Source: Pseudalkalibacillus hwajinpoensis
GTDB taxonomy: Bacteria; Bacillota; Bacilli; Bacillales; Guptibacillaceae
NCBI RefSeq assembly: GCF_015234585.1
Contig: NZ_JADFCM010000008.1
Span: 1,054,001 to 1,118,000, forward strand
DNA: 64,000 nt
Direction of reading: 5' to 3'
Both the position numbers and the translations under genes were made by a program. This document shows positions 7,917 to 18,558 of this stretch, in pieces. How positions within the stretch are numbered: position 1 is the first letter of the stretch; every line of letters begins with the position of its first letter. Below the pieces are notes generated by a model, which had not been told where the DNA came from, did no database searches, and saw nothing but the letters and a program-made list of their open reading frames with translations.

Positions 7917-10124
7917 ATGAAAGAAACAAACAAGAACTCACATATTAATGTTGGAGCAGCGATTTTAATGTCACTATTTGTCCTGCTCTTTTTTGCTTTT
8001 ATTGGACGGTTTTTCTACATCGAGTGGACACAGGCGGTATCAGGTTCTGACGGTGAAAAAGTGGACTTAATGGAGCTTGGAAAAGATAAGTGGACTAGAA
8101 GCAAAATTCTTGAAGCGGATCGCGGTACGATCTTTGACCGAACAGGTGAGAATGCTCTAGCTACCGATATTCCTTCCTTTACGCTAAGAGCGATTTTGGA
8201 TAAAGAATATGAGGACCATGTAGAAGACATCGATAAAACAGCTGCTGCGCTTGCACCTATTATCGAGATGGAAGAATCCGATGTGAAAGAAATTTTGTCA
8301 AGAGATGATCCTTTTCAAGTAGAATTTGGTGCATCGGGTAAAGATTTAAGCTTAACTCAAAAAGAAGAAATTGAAGAAATGGATTTACCAGGAGTTGGAT
8401 TCATCCCAACGAAAACAAGACTCTATCCGAATGAAGAGTTTGCTTCACATCTTCTTGGTTTTACAAATGAAAACGAAGATGGCGTGCAGGAAGGTCTACT
8501 AGGATTAGAAAAGGAATTGAATAAATATCTCGTGCCGCAGGAAGGGAAAGAAACGTATCAAAGTGATCGTGAAGGATTCAGACTTCCTTATGGTAACGAG
8601 AATATCACCCCTTCCAAAAGTGGAAACGATGTTTATTTAACAATTGATCAAAAAATCCAAGTGTTAATGGAAAATGCTTTGAACGAGGCACAGGAGAAAT
8701 TCAATCCTGAACGAATGACGGCGATTGTTGCAGATCCAGATACAGGTAAAATCCTAGCGATGGGTAATCGCCCAACATTTGATCCAAACTTAAGAAACGT
8801 TTCTAATTATACGAATATGGCTCTTACAGCATTTGAGCCAGGTTCGACTATGAAGATTTTCACTGTGGCATCAGCTATTGAAGAAGGTGTATACAATGGA
8901 GACGAGCTCTTTCAATCAGGTCAATATTCAGTACCTGGTGGTCGAGTGAGTGATCATAATGGTGGTGAAGGGTGGGGGGCAATTAGTTTTGATGAAGGTA
9001 TTCGACAATCCTCTAACGTTGCAGCTTCCATCCTTGTTAAAGAAAAACTAGGGTATGAGAAGTATAAGGATTACTTAACTAAATTCGGATTGGATTCGAA
9101 AACAGGTATTGATCTTCCAGGGGAGTCTTCTTCAAGAATTACTTATGGCGGAGAGCTTGAACGAATTACAACTGGTTTTGGTCAAGGATCCACGATAACG
9201 CCAATCCAACAAGTACAAGCAATAACCGCAATAGCTAACGGCGGTAAGATGATGAAGCCATATGTCATAGAAAAAATAGTTGATCCTGAATCAAACGAAG
9301 TGAAGCTGAATCACGAACCTGAAGTAGCTGGAGAACCTATTTCTAAAGACACTGCTAAACAAACGCGAGATCTTTTACGTACAGTAGTGACGGATGGCAC
9401 AGGTACCCCATATAACATTGAAGGTTACGAGATTGCTGGTAAAACCGGTACGGCTCAAATTTCACAAGGTTCTAAGGGCTATATGAGCGGATATGGAAAT
9501 AACATCTTTTCATTTATAGGTATGGCACCTGCCGACGACCCAGAATTGGTTGTCTATGTTGCTGTTGATCGCCCTCAGCTTGAATACCCTGAACTTGGAA
9601 GTGACCCAGTTTCTCTAATCTTTAACACGGTTATGAAAAATAGTCTTCAATATTTAAATATTGATCCGATGGAGAAGAAAAAAGAAACGTCTGAAGAGAG
9701 CTCAAAGAAAGAGAGCGGTCAGGTATTAAAAGAAGTTACGGGCATGAATGCAGATGAAGCGAAGAAAGAACTTGAAGCGAAAGGCTTATCTGTTACTGTA
9801 CTTGGTGATGGAGAGGTCACAGGTCAATCTCCACATGCAGGTACGAAAATCCTCGATAGTGAACGAATTATTTTGCGGGCAGAAGGTAGTGCGAAAATGC
9901 CTGATATCACGGGGTGGTCTTTAGCTGACGTTATGAAGTTAGTCGAGCTAATGGACCTTAAACCGAACGTCATGGGAGCTGGATATGTTACGAAGCAAGG
10001 GATTAACAAAGGAAGTAATATCAAAAAAGACGACTATCTAGTCGTTGAGCTGAAGTCTCCTTCTTCTGAAGAAGAACCAGAACAAACGGAAGGTGAGGAA
10101 GATGCGGAGCCAATTACAGACTAG
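7917..10124 (+). CDS. pbpB: Penicillin-binding protein 2B, septal transpeptidase with two PASTA domains
   Basis: Class B PBP that crosslinks septal peptidoglycan. An N-terminal membrane anchor lies at about 13-35, a dimerisation domain at 60-230 and a transpeptidase domain at 250-590. The active-site motifs are STMK at 310-313, SSN at 365-367 and KTGT at 509-512. Two C-terminal PASTA repeats (about 605-665 and 667-725) are followed by a very acidic tail. The 735-residue length fits PBP2B of Bacilli, which is essential for vegetative septation. The gene follows ftsL by 20 bases and precedes spoVD, its sporulation paralogue. Confidence 0.95.
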   Translation: MKETNKNSHINVGAAILMSLFVLLFFAFIGRFFYIEWTQAVSGSDGEKVDLMELGKDKWTRSKILEADRGTIFDRTGENALATDIPSFTLRAILDKEYEDHVEDIDKTAAALAPIIEMEESDVKEILSRDDPFQVEFGASGKDLSLTQKEEIEEMDLPGVGFIPTKTRLYPNEEFASHLLGFTNENEDGVQEGLLGLEKELNKYLVPQEGKETYQSDREGFRLPYGNENITPSKSGNDVYLTIDQKIQVLMENALNEAQEKFNPERMTAIVADPDTGKILAMGNRPTFDPNLRNVSNYTNMALTAFEPGSTMKIFTVASAIEEGVYNGDELFQSGQYSVPGGRVSDHNGGEGWGAISFDEGIRQSSNVAASILVKEKLGYEKYKDYLTKFGLDSKTGIDLPGESSSRITYGGELERITTGFGQGSTITPIQQVQAITAIANGGKMMKPYVIEKIVDPESNEVKLNHEPEVAGEPISKDTAKQTRDLLRTVVTDGTGTPYNIEGYEIAGKTGTAQISQGSKGYMSGYGNNIFSFIGMAPADDPELVVYVAVDRPQLEYPELGSDPVSLIFNTVMKNSLQYLNIDPMEKKKETSEESSKKESGQVLKEVTGMNADEAKKELEAKGLSVTVLGDGEVTGQSPHAGTKILDSERIILRAEGSAKMPDITGWSLADVMKLVELMDLKPNVMGAGYVTKQGINKGSNIKKDDYLVVELKSPSSEEEPEQTEGEEDAEPITD

Positions 10125-10127
10125 CAG

Positions 10128-10156
10128 GTCTATCTAAACCGTGTTGAACATATAGT
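10128..10156 (+). promoter_or_regulatory. Possible sigma-E promoter for spoVD
   Basis: GTCTATCT at 10128-10135, a 13-base spacer and CATATAGT at 10149-10156 resemble the sigma-E pattern (about GTCATATT and CATACANT). spoVD is a known mother-cell gene in B. subtilis with its own sigma-E promoter. Each half has one or two mismatches, so this is only suggestive. Confidence 0.4.
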
Positions 10157-10186
10157 GGAACGAGCATAATCAGGGAGGATGAGTTT

Positions 10187-12106
10187 ATGCGCGTTTCCAC
10201 TGTTACTGTTCGAAGGAGACTTGTGATGGCGCTTGTCATCGGTCTATTTGTATTTGCGGTTGTCGTCGTCAGGCTTGGTTATGTGCAGCTTGTGATGGGA
10301 AATTGGCTAAGCGAGAAAGCGAAAGATTCTTGGAGTCGAAATATTCCGTTCGAACCGAGTCGAGGCGAAATCTTGGATCGTAATGGAGTGCCTCTTGCAA
10401 CGAATATTAGTGCCCCTTCTGTACTAATCGTTCCAAGACAGCTTCAAAATCCTGCTGCTACTGCTGAAGCTCTTGCTGCTTCCCTTAATACGAGTAAAGA
10501 AAAAGTGTATGAAACGATCACACAGAATCAATCAATGGTTTGGATTCGTCCCGAAGGTAAGAAAATGTCGAATGAAAAGGCTAATGAAATTCGGAAATTG
10601 AATCTTTCAGGTGTTTACATTGCTGAAGATAACAAACGTCACTATCCAAACGGCGATTTTCTAGCTCACGTACTAGGGTTTAGTGGTATTGATAATCAAG
10701 GTTTGACAGGTATTGAGCTCTACTATGATGACGAGTTAAGCGGTGAAAAAGGACAGGTTGAGTATTATGCAGATGCTAAAGGTAAGCGGATGCCATCTCT
10801 TGCAGATGACTATACAGAACCTGTAGATGGACTCGATCTTCGTTTAACAATTGATTCAAAAATCCAGACAATTATGGAACGAGAGTTGGATATTGCGGAA
10901 GCTACCTACCATCCGGATGGAGCGGCAGCCATTGCAATGGATCCGAATACCGGTGAGATTCTCGGGATGACTTCAAGGCCGGATTTTAATCCAGAAGAAT
11001 TTCAGCAAGTCTCTCCTGACGTCTGGAATCAAAATAAGCCTGTTTGGAGTACGTATGAACCCGGATCAACATTTAAGATTATTACTCTAGCTGCTGCTCT
11101 TGAGGAAGGGGAAGTTGATCTTGAGAAAGATCATTTTCACGACCCTGGAAGCATTGAAGTGGCTGGGACAAAATTAAGATGTTGGAAAGCTGGAGGTCAT
11201 GGAAGCCAAACGTTCTTAGAAGGTGTGCAAAATTCCTGTAACCCTGGTTTCGTTCTTCTCGGGGAACGTCTTGGCAAAGAAAAGCTCTTTTCTTATATTG
11301 ATAAATTCGGCTTCGGTGAAAAAACCGGCATTGACCTACAAGGTGAAGCAAGCGGGATATTATTTGATGTTGATAATGTCGGTCCATTAGAGCTGGCAAC
11401 AACCGCCTTCGGTCAGGGTGTATCCGTTACGCCTATTCAGCAGGTGACAGCTGTCTCGGCTGCTGTGAACGGAGGGACCCTCTATGAACCATACATTGCA
11501 AAAGAGTGGCTAGATCCTGAGACGGGAGCAGTTGTGAGTAAAAACTCGCCAACTGCGAAAAGACAAGTTATTTCAAAAGAAACCTCCGAGGAAGTAAGGC
11601 ATGCGCTTGAAACGGTCGTTGCGCTTGGAACTGGAAAAAACGCTTATGTAGATGGCTATAGGGTAGGCGGAAAGACAGGAACGGCTCAAAAAGCGAAAGA
11701 CGGCGCTTATTTAAAAAATAATCATATCGTCTCTTTTATTGGTTTTGCTCCGGCGGATGATCCTCAAATTGTTGTATATGTCGCAATTGATAATCCGAAA
11801 GATACGCTCCAATTTGGTGGAATCGTAGCCGCCCCAATCGTAGGTAATATTATCCAGGATAGTTTGACGGTTATGGGTGTGGAAAAAAGGGAAGACCAAA
11901 TTGAGAAAGAAAAGACATGGCAAGATGAAGAGATGATTGAAATGCCGGATTTAGTAGGTTTATCTGCTGAAGATATTCATAAAGCAATGTATAATTTGAA
12001 AATTGATTCAAGTGGTGAAGGGGATACCGTTGTGGCTCAGGCGCCTGAACCTGGAGTGAAATTACCGGCTGGGTCAGAAATTCGACTTTATATGGGTGAC
12101 AAATAA
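10187..12106 (+). CDS. spoVD: Stage V sporulation protein D, cortex-specific class B PBP
   Basis: Transpeptidase needed for spore cortex peptidoglycan, working with the flippase-like SpoVE. It has an N-terminal anchor at about 12-33, a dimerisation domain and a transpeptidase domain with STFK at 294-297, SCN at 350-352 and KTGT at 496-499. A single PASTA domain (about 575-635) at the C-terminus distinguishes it from the two-PASTA pbpB product. The 639-residue length and the place between pbpB and murE match B. subtilis spoVD. A likely sigma-E promoter lies in the 62-base gap upstream. Confidence 0.95.
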   Translation: MRVSTVTVRRRLVMALVIGLFVFAVVVVRLGYVQLVMGNWLSEKAKDSWSRNIPFEPSRGEILDRNGVPLATNISAPSVLIVPRQLQNPAATAEALAASLNTSKEKVYETITQNQSMVWIRPEGKKMSNEKANEIRKLNLSGVYIAEDNKRHYPNGDFLAHVLGFSGIDNQGLTGIELYYDDELSGEKGQVEYYADAKGKRMPSLADDYTEPVDGLDLRLTIDSKIQTIMERELDIAEATYHPDGAAAIAMDPNTGEILGMTSRPDFNPEEFQQVSPDVWNQNKPVWSTYEPGSTFKIITLAAALEEGEVDLEKDHFHDPGSIEVAGTKLRCWKAGGHGSQTFLEGVQNSCNPGFVLLGERLGKEKLFSYIDKFGFGEKTGIDLQGEASGILFDVDNVGPLELATTAFGQGVSVTPIQQVTAVSAAVNGGTLYEPYIAKEWLDPETGAVVSKNSPTAKRQVISKETSEEVRHALETVVALGTGKNAYVDGYRVGGKTGTAQKAKDGAYLKNNHIVSFIGFAPADDPQIVVYVAIDNPKDTLQFGGIVAAPIVGNIIQDSLTVMGVEKREDQIEKEKTWQDEEMIEMPDLVGLSAEDIHKAMYNLKIDSSGEGDTVVAQAPEPGVKLPAGSEIRLYMGDK

Positions 12107-12131
12107 GCGACCGGTGAGTACAATAAGTAGT

Positions 12132-12166
12132 GAACAAGCCAAGGCGTATGCTCTTGGCTTGTTTTC
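12132..12166 (+). terminator. Hairpin terminator between spoVD and murE
   Basis: AACAAGCCAAG (12133-12143) pairs with CTTGGCTTGTT (12153-12163) around a nine-base loop, followed by a short T-rich tail. It lies 26 bases after spoVD. It would limit read-through into murE, though the T run is short. Confidence 0.7.
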
Positions 12167-12203
12167 TGAAAATATGTCAGCAAACTAGAAAGGTTTGAAA
12201 GAG

Positions 12204-13667
12204 ATGAAATTACAAGAACTTCTCCATGCATTACTTACATATAAGCAAGTAGGAAAAGGGAACCCGGAAATAGTAACGATTGAAAGTGATAGTCGAGCTG
12301 TTGAAGATAATAGTTTATTCGTTTGTATCCCTGGTTACACAGTGGATGGCCATGATTTTGCTGAGCAGGCTGTACAACAGGGAGCAGTTGCACTTATATC
12401 TGAAAAGGAGCTAGACGTTTCTGTTCCAGTTATTATTGTTAGAGATGCTCATCGTGCGCTTGCAGAGCTAGCTAATTATTTCTATCATAATCCAACCAAA
12501 TCATTTTCTTTAATTGGTGTAACGGGAACGAATGGTAAAACGACCGTTTCTCATTTAATTGAGCAGATTCATCGTAATGAACAGCAAACGACAGGATTAA
12601 TCGGCACTATTAATATGAAAATAGCAGATGAAGAATTCGAGACGAAAAACACCACACCTGAACCATTGCTACTTCAAAAGCAATTTGCCAAAATGCAGGA
12701 AAGCAATGTTCAAACGGCTGTTATGGAAGTTTCTTCTCACGCGTTAACATTAGGTCGCGTTAGAGGCTGTGATTATGATGTAGCGGTCTTTACGAATTTA
12801 ACTCAAGATCATCTTGATTATCATGGAACAATGGAGGAATATCGTCAGGCAAAAGGTCTTCTTTTTTCACAGTTAGGTAATACATATGATACAGGGAGAA
12901 AAAAGGTAGCCGTTTTAAATGCCGATGATCAAGCGAGTGAGCAATATGAACAAATGACTTCAGCGCACATTTTAAAATATGGAATTGATAATAACGCTGA
13001 TATTATGGCTAACAGCATCTCGTTTTCCGCTAACGGGACAAGTTTTCACCTCGTTACTCCTGAAGAAGAACGAGATGTGAAACTGATGTTAACAGGCAAA
13101 TTCAGCGTCTACAATGCACTTGCAGCTATTGCAGCTTGTCTTTCTAATGGGTTATCACTTGATCGTATTCTAGAGAGTCTTGAACAAATTGCAGGTGTTC
13201 CGGGACGGTTCGAACTTGTTGATGAAGGACAGGAATTTCCCGTTATCGTTGACTATGCGCATACACCGGATAGCCTTGAGAATGTGCTGTTAACGGTTAA
13301 AGAGATGTCAAAAGGGAATGTATTTGCTGTCGTTGGCTGCGGGGGAGATCGTGATCGTACGAAACGACCCCTCATGGCGAAGATCGCAACAGAATTAGCA
13401 GATACAGCGGTTCTTACTTCAGATAATCCGAGGAGTGAAGATCCTGAACGCATATTAGATGATATGGTGGAAGGTGTAAGTGGACATTATATCCGCATTA
13501 CAGATCGAGCAGAAGCTATTCATCATGCTGTTACTCACGCTGTGGAAGGCGACGTTGTCCTTATTGCAGGTAAAGGACATGAAACTTATCAAATTATCGG
13601 CGATCAAGTGCTCGATTTTGATGATCGACAAATAGCACGTCAGGCAATAAAGGAGCGGAAGAGATGA
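12204..13667 (+). CDS. murE: UDP-MurNAc-L-Ala-D-Glu:meso-diaminopimelate ligase
   Basis: Adds meso-diaminopimelate to the peptidoglycan precursor in the cytoplasm. The ATP-binding GTNGKTT is at 108-114. The DNPR motif near residue 405 ([10 protein letters not shown]) is the known marker of enzymes specific for meso-DAP rather than lysine, so the wall is of the DAP type. A TTG at 12195 is in frame, but AGAAAGG at 12187-12193 is almost in contact with it and is ten bases from the ATG at 12204, which is preferred (487 residues). It overlaps murF by four bases (ATGA), implying translational coupling. Confidence 0.95.
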   Translation: MKLQELLHALLTYKQVGKGNPEIVTIESDSRAVEDNSLFVCIPGYTVDGHDFAEQAVQQGAVALISEKELDVSVPVIIVRDAHRALAELANYFYHNPTKSFSLIGVTGTNGKTTVSHLIEQIHRNEQQTTGLIGTINMKIADEEFETKNTTPEPLLLQKQFAKMQESNVQTAVMEVSSHALTLGRVRGCDYDVAVFTNLTQDHLDYHGTMEEYRQAKGLLFSQLGNTYDTGRKKVAVLNADDQASEQYEQMTSAHILKYGIDNNADIMANSISFSANGTSFHLVTPEEERDVKLMLTGKFSVYNALAAIAACLSNGLSLDRILESLEQIAGVPGRFELVDEGQEFPVIVDYAHTPDSLENVLLTVKEMSKGNVFAVVGCGGDRDRTKRPLMAKIATELADTAVLTSDNPRSEDPERILDDMVEGVSGHYIRITDRAEAIHHAVTHAVEGDVVLIAGKGHETYQIIGDQVLDFDDRQIARQAIKERKR

Positions 13668-15022
13668 ACTTTTCATCTAAATTACTAAACAATATTAGTC
13701 AGGGACCAGTTGAACATGAACTGGTCTTTGAAGGTGTGGCGACGGATACGAGGAAAGACTGTACGAATAAATTATTTATTCCGATCGTTGGCGAAGTATT
13801 CGATGGTCATCGTTTCATTGATGCAGCCATTGCAAATGGGGCAACTGGAACGCTTTGGGATAAAAGTAAGCCATTTCCTCAAGATCTTGTTGGGAAGATA
13901 AATGTTTACGAAGTTGACGACACAACCGTTGGATTTCAGGAGCTTGCGAAGCAAGTTCTTAGAGAACAAAATCCATATGTTATCGGTGTAACCGGCAGTA
14001 ATGGGAAAACAACAGTGAAAGATATGCTTGAAGCGGTTCTCAGTCCTAAATATAAAACGTATAAAACACAGGGCAACTTGAATAATCATTGGGGACTCCC
14101 GATGACAGTTCTTGCTATGCCTGAAGAAACAGATGTATTGATCCTTGAAATGGGGATGAGCGGAGCAGGTGAGATTTCCCTTCTTACCCAGATCGCTACA
14201 CCGGATGTGGCGATCATTACGAACATTGGAGAGTCTCATTTACTTCAACTAGGCAGTCGAGAAAATATCGCCAAAGCGAAAATGGAAATAGCAGAGGGAC
14301 TTAAGTCAAATGGTCATCTCGTGCTTGATGGAGATGAGCCTCTTCTTGCTCCACTTCAGAAAAATGCGATTTCTTGCGGATACAATGAAAAAAATGATCT
14401 TCAAGTTGATCAAGTTGTAAAGCTGGATAATGGGTATTCGTTTACGTTACTAAATGAAAAAGAGCCGTTCAAAATTGCTTTATTAGGTAAACATAATATT
14501 AAGAACGCGCTCTACAGCATTGCTGCAGGAAGAAAACTTGGAATGACAGATGACCAAATCCGAAAAGCTCTATCTTCCTTAACCCTTACCGGGATGAGAC
14601 TTGAGAAGTTTAGGAGTTCAACCGGTGCATTAATTATTAATGATGCCTATAATGCCAGTCCAACATCCATGAAAGCTGCGGTTGAAACGCTTGCTGAATT
14701 GGAAGGATTTGATAAGAAAATCGCCATTCTTGGTGATATGTATGAGTTAGGTGATCAAGAAGAATTTCTCCACCGTAACATAGCAACGGCGATTCAACCG
14801 TCTATTACGGAAGTGATTACAGTTGGAGAAAAAGCAAAGTGGATTTATGATGGGATCGTGGAAGATGAAGCACAGCAAGTGCCTGCTGTTTCCTTTGACA
14901 ATAAAGAAGATGCCGCATCATATCTATCGGGCCAACTTGATGATAAAACAGCCGTTTTGTTAAAAGCTTCAAGAGGGCTAGGGCTCGAAACCATCGTAAA
15001 GGCATTAGAGAATGAATCTTAA
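13664..15022 (+). CDS. murF: UDP-MurNAc-tripeptide:D-alanyl-D-alanine ligase
   Basis: Adds D-Ala-D-Ala to complete the UDP-MurNAc-pentapeptide. The Mur ligase P-loop GSNGKTT is at 111-117 and the family segment [11 protein letters not shown] lies near residue 325. Length of 452 is typical. The start codon overlaps the murE stop by four bases. B. subtilis keeps murF away from this cluster next to ddl, whereas here it sits between murE and mraY, the arrangement found in many other bacteria. Confidence 0.96.
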   Translation: MNFSSKLLNNISQGPVEHELVFEGVATDTRKDCTNKLFIPIVGEVFDGHRFIDAAIANGATGTLWDKSKPFPQDLVGKINVYEVDDTTVGFQELAKQVLREQNPYVIGVTGSNGKTTVKDMLEAVLSPKYKTYKTQGNLNNHWGLPMTVLAMPEETDVLILEMGMSGAGEISLLTQIATPDVAIITNIGESHLLQLGSRENIAKAKMEIAEGLKSNGHLVLDGDEPLLAPLQKNAISCGYNEKNDLQVDQVVKLDNGYSFTLLNEKEPFKIALLGKHNIKNALYSIAAGRKLGMTDDQIRKALSSLTLTGMRLEKFRSSTGALIINDAYNASPTSMKAAVETLAELEGFDKKIAILGDMYELGDQEEFLHRNIATAIQPSITEVITVGEKAKWIYDGIVEDEAQQVPAVSFDNKEDAASYLSGQLDDKTAVLLKASRGLGLETIVKALENES

Positions 15023-15034
15023 GGAGGCAGTACA

Positions 15035-16009
15035 GTGATTGAAAGATTATTAATTTTTAGCTTATTAACATCATTTATTATTGCGGTGCTAGTATCGCCC
15101 GTATTTATTCCATATTTAAGAAGGCTTAAATTTGGACAGAGCATCAGAGAAGAAGGACCTAAGTCACACCAAAAGAAATCTGGGACTCCGACAATGGGTG
15201 GACTGATCATTATTCTGTCTATTATTCTCGGGACTATTATTATCGCTCTTAAATATGATGAAATTTCAACCCAAATTTGGCTGCTTTTATTTGTAACAGT
15301 TGGATATGGACTGATTGGCTTTTTGGATGATTTTATTAAAGTCGTGAAAAAGCGTAACCTTGGATTAACATCAAAACAAAAACTATTAGGTCAGCTCCTA
15401 ATTGCGATCCTTGTTTATTTTGGATTAAGAACCGTTGGATTTGATACAGCGATTCATGTTCCAGGGACAGAGTGGAGCTTTGACATTGGCATTGGATATG
15501 TGATTTTACTTTTTGTCATGCTAGTTGGCGCGTCAAACGCTGTCAATCTGACAGATGGACTGGACGGGCTTGTAGCAGGAACGTCGGCTATTGCCTTCGG
15601 CGCATTTGCCATTCTTGCGGCGTCAGTATACATGTATGATGTGGCTATTTTCTCCGTCAGTGTCGTTGGCGCAGTACTAGGATTTCTTGTCTTTAATGCT
15701 CACCCTGCGAAAGTATTTATGGGTGATACTGGATCACTTGCGCTTGGGGGGGCACTTGCAGCTGTTGCCATTATGACGAAGCTTGAGCTTCTTCTCGTGA
15801 TTATTGGTGGGGTGTTTGTCATTGAAACCCTATCCGTTATTATTCAGGTGACTTCATTTAAAACGACAGGTAAACGTGTGTTTAAGATGAGTCCTCTTCA
15901 TCACCACTATGAGCTTTCTGGTTGGACGGAATGGCGCGTTGTCGCTACATTTTGGACAGTTGGTTTACTATGTGCAACGTTTGGAATCTATCTTGAGGTG
16001 TGGATGTAA
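15035..16009 (+). CDS. mraY: Phospho-MurNAc-pentapeptide transferase MraY
   Basis: Integral membrane enzyme that makes lipid I from UDP-MurNAc-pentapeptide and undecaprenyl phosphate. About ten membrane helices are apparent in 324 residues. Catalytic and magnesium-binding signatures are present: FLDDF with the aspartate pair at 98-99, NLTDGLDG near 171-178 and the SPLHHHYE histidine motif near 288. Start is GTG, 13 bases after murF behind AAGGAGG. Its stop shares one base with the murD start. Confidence 0.97.
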   Translation: MIERLLIFSLLTSFIIAVLVSPVFIPYLRRLKFGQSIREEGPKSHQKKSGTPTMGGLIIILSIILGTIIIALKYDEISTQIWLLLFVTVGYGLIGFLDDFIKVVKKRNLGLTSKQKLLGQLLIAILVYFGLRTVGFDTAIHVPGTEWSFDIGIGYVILLFVMLVGASNAVNLTDGLDGLVAGTSAIAFGAFAILAASVYMYDVAIFSVSVVGAVLGFLVFNAHPAKVFMGDTGSLALGGALAAVAIMTKLELLLVIIGGVFVIETLSVIIQVTSFKTTGKRVFKMSPLHHHYELSGWTEWRVVATFWTVGLLCATFGIYLEVWM

Positions 16010-17349
16010 TGAAAAAAGTTAATTATGAAAATAAGTCTGTTCTTGTTTTAGGAATAGCGAAAAGTGGATTTGCGGCAGCCAAGCTCCTACGATCTCTTGG
16101 TGTTAAAGTAAAAGTGAATGATCGCGAAGAAGTGAAAAACAATCCTAAAGCAATGGAACTTCAAGAATTAGGGTTCACCGTTGTAGGCGGTGGGCATCCT
16201 CTTGAACTTCTAGATGGCGTCGATTTAATTGTGAAGAATCCCGGGATTCCTTATGAAAATCCACTTTTAGCAGAAGCTCAAAAGAGAGAGATTCCAATTG
16301 TGACAGAAGTTGAAATCGCAGGTGAAATATCAGAAGCACCGTTTGTCGCCATAACAGGTTCGAATGGGAAAACAACGACAACAACTCTTATTGGCCAATT
16401 ATTAAGAGATACAGAATCTAATCCGATTGTGGCAGGTAATATTGGAACAGTTGTATGTGAGGTAGCTGCGGAAGCTAGCCCTAATCAAACGCTTGTGACA
16501 GAGCTCTCTAGTTTTCAACTTCAAGGAACAATGAACTTCCATCCTCATATTTCAGTACTTCTAAATATTTATGAGGCACATCTTGATTATCATGGAACTA
16601 AAGAGGCTTATGCCGCAGCTAAAGCTCGTTTGTTCCAAAATCAAACCGGAGAAGATTTTGCTGTTTATAATGCCGACGATGAACTTGTCACTGGTTTTGC
16701 TGAGGCTTCTAAGGCTTCACTCGTTCCTTTTTCAGCCACAAAAAAACTAGATTCAGGCGTATGTATTGATGAAGAGTGGATCGTGTTTAAAGAGGAAAAA
16801 GTGATTAAGATTGAAGATCTATCAATGAAGCAGAACGTGGAAAATACGCTTGCTGCTATAGCTGTAGCGAAGTTGTCAGGTGTTTCAAATGAAAAAATTC
16901 ATCAAGAACTAACAAACTTTCACGGTGTGAAACATCGTCTACAGTTCGTAGGAGAAGTTAACGCACGTAAATTTTACAATGATTCTAAAGCAACGAATTC
17001 AATTGCTACTAAAAAAGCGCTTGATTCCTTCAAAAAGCCCGTGATTCTTCTCGCTGGAGGTCTTGATCGTGGGAACGGGTTTGACGATTTAATTCCGTAT
17101 TTCCAAACCAAAGTGAAGCACTTAATTACGTTTGGTCAGACTGCCTCTAAATTAGAAAAAACAGCTTCATCAGCAGGACTGGATTCTGTGACTGTTGTCG
17201 ATAATGTAGAGGAAGCTGTTACAACAGCTTATAATCTTTCCGATGCGGAGGATGTTGTTCTTCTATCACCGGCTTGTGCAAGCTGGGATCAATTCAAAAC
17301 GTTTGAAGAACGTGGAGACATCTTTATTGAGGCAATGCATAGACTCTAA
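16009..17349 (+). CDS. murD: UDP-MurNAc-L-alanine:D-glutamate ligase
   Basis: Adds D-glutamate to UDP-MurNAc-L-Ala. A Rossmann-like start (VLVLGIAKSG) precedes the ATP loop GSNGKTT at 117-123, and the C-terminal segment includes VVLLSPACASWDQFKTFEERG, typical of MurD. A GTG at 16000 is in frame but would overlap mraY more; the ATG at 16009 overlaps the mraY stop by one base and has GAGGTG at good distance, giving 446 residues. The product feeds MurE, encoded upstream. Confidence 0.96.
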   Translation: MKKVNYENKSVLVLGIAKSGFAAAKLLRSLGVKVKVNDREEVKNNPKAMELQELGFTVVGGGHPLELLDGVDLIVKNPGIPYENPLLAEAQKREIPIVTEVEIAGEISEAPFVAITGSNGKTTTTTLIGQLLRDTESNPIVAGNIGTVVCEVAAEASPNQTLVTELSSFQLQGTMNFHPHISVLLNIYEAHLDYHGTKEAYAAAKARLFQNQTGEDFAVYNADDELVTGFAEASKASLVPFSATKKLDSGVCIDEEWIVFKEEKVIKIEDLSMKQNVENTLAAIAVAKLSGVSNEKIHQELTNFHGVKHRLQFVGEVNARKFYNDSKATNSIATKKALDSFKKPVILLAGGLDRGNGFDDLIPYFQTKVKHLITFGQTASKLEKTASSAGLDSVTVVDNVEEAVTTAYNLSDAEDVVLLSPACASWDQFKTFEERGDIFIEAMHRL

Positions 17350-17416
17350 TGAGAGGTTGTCTTGCTTATCCGGTGAGTTCGGTTAGGTAAAATCGACAAA
17401 ACGGAGTGTGGGTCTA

Positions 17417-18517
17417 TTGCCGAAAACAAAATCAACGCCAGACCTGGTCTTTTTAACTGCAACATTAGTGCTGTTAGCAATTGGATTAATCATGGTTTAC
17501 AGTGCCAGCGCTGTATGGGCCTCTTATAAATTTGACGATGCATTTTTCTTTGCAAAAAGACAGCTTCTTTTTGCGGGGGTAGGTGTTGTGGCCATGTTCT
17601 TCGTGATGAACGTTGAGTATTGGACATGGCGCACCTGGTCAAAAGTAGGCGTGCTCATCTGCTTCATTCTACTTGTTCTAGTCCTGATCCCAGGAGTTGG
17701 ACTTGTTCGAGGGGGAGCGAGAAGCTGGCTTGGTGTTGGTGCGTTTTCAATCCAACCATCTGAATTTACAAAACTTGCAATGATTGCTTTTCTTGCTAAA
17801 TATTTATCCGAAAATCAAAAACGCATTACGTCATTCAAAAAAGGACTAGTGCCGTCGCTTGGTATTGTGTTCATAGCTTTCGGTATGATTATGCTTCAAC
17901 CGGATCTTGGAACTGGAGCGGTTATGGTTGGTACGTGCGTTGTAATGATTTTTATCTCGGGGGCAAGAATAGCCCACTTTGTTTGGCTTGGTATGCTTGG
18001 TTTAGCCGGCTTTGCCGTCCTGATTTTATCAGCGCCCTATCGGATTGCGCGAATCACCTCCTACCTTGATCCGTGGAGTGACCCACTCGGTAGTGGTTTT
18101 CAAATCATTCAATCGCTGTATGCCATTGGCCCGGGTGGACTGATGGGGCTTGGGCTTGGCCAAAGTAGACAGAAATTTTATTATTTACCTGAACCGCAAA
18201 CAGACTTTATCTTTGCAATTTTATCTGAAGAACTCGGATTTATCGGTGGAAGCTTTGTGATTCTCTTATTTTCGCTTCTTCTCTGGCGAGGGATTCGAAT
18301 TGCACTAAGAGCGCCTGATTTGTTTGGTAGTCTTCTTGCTGTTGGTATCATCGGCATGCTTGCGATTCAAGTAATGATCAATATTGGCGTTGTAACTGGG
18401 TTAATGCCTGTTACGGGCATAACGCTTCCTTTCCTAAGCTACGGAGGCTCTTCCTTAACGCTCATGCTTGTAGCAATGGGAGTGTTACTCAATATCAGTC
18501 GGTACGCAAAGTTTTAA
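17417..18517 (+). CDS. spoVE: Stage V sporulation protein E, SEDS-family glycosyltransferase
   Basis: SEDS polymerase that partners SpoVD in cortex synthesis; FtsW is the vegetative paralogue. Ten hydrophobic segments are visible, with the family's GQSRQKFYYLPEPQTDFIFA loop and FLSYGGSSL near the C-terminus. The frame extends to a GTG at 17408, but CGGAGTG abuts it; the TTG at 17417 has proper spacing and gives exactly 366 residues, the length of B. subtilis SpoVE. Because position and length fit SpoVE, this is preferred over FtsW, but sequence inspection alone cannot fully exclude a dual role. A terminator follows. Confidence 0.9.
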   Translation: MPKTKSTPDLVFLTATLVLLAIGLIMVYSASAVWASYKFDDAFFFAKRQLLFAGVGVVAMFFVMNVEYWTWRTWSKVGVLICFILLVLVLIPGVGLVRGGARSWLGVGAFSIQPSEFTKLAMIAFLAKYLSENQKRITSFKKGLVPSLGIVFIAFGMIMLQPDLGTGAVMVGTCVVMIFISGARIAHFVWLGMLGLAGFAVLILSAPYRIARITSYLDPWSDPLGSGFQIIQSLYAIGPGGLMGLGLGQSRQKFYYLPEPQTDFIFAILSEELGFIGGSFVILLFSLLLWRGIRIALRAPDLFGSLLAVGIIGMLAIQVMINIGVVTGLMPVTGITLPFLSYGGSSLTLMLVAMGVLLNISRYAKF

Positions 18518-18528
18518 GCAGATCATGG

Positions 18529-18558
18529 AAGAGCGCTCACTAGAGAGCGCTCTTTTTC
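18529..18558 (+). terminator. Rho-independent terminator after spoVE
   Basis: GAGCGCTC (18531-18538) pairs with GAGCGCTC (18546-18553 region) across a short loop and is followed by TTTTTCTTTG. It separates the mur-spoVE unit from divIB. In B. subtilis murG and murB follow spoVE; here transcription seems to end. Confidence 0.85.
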
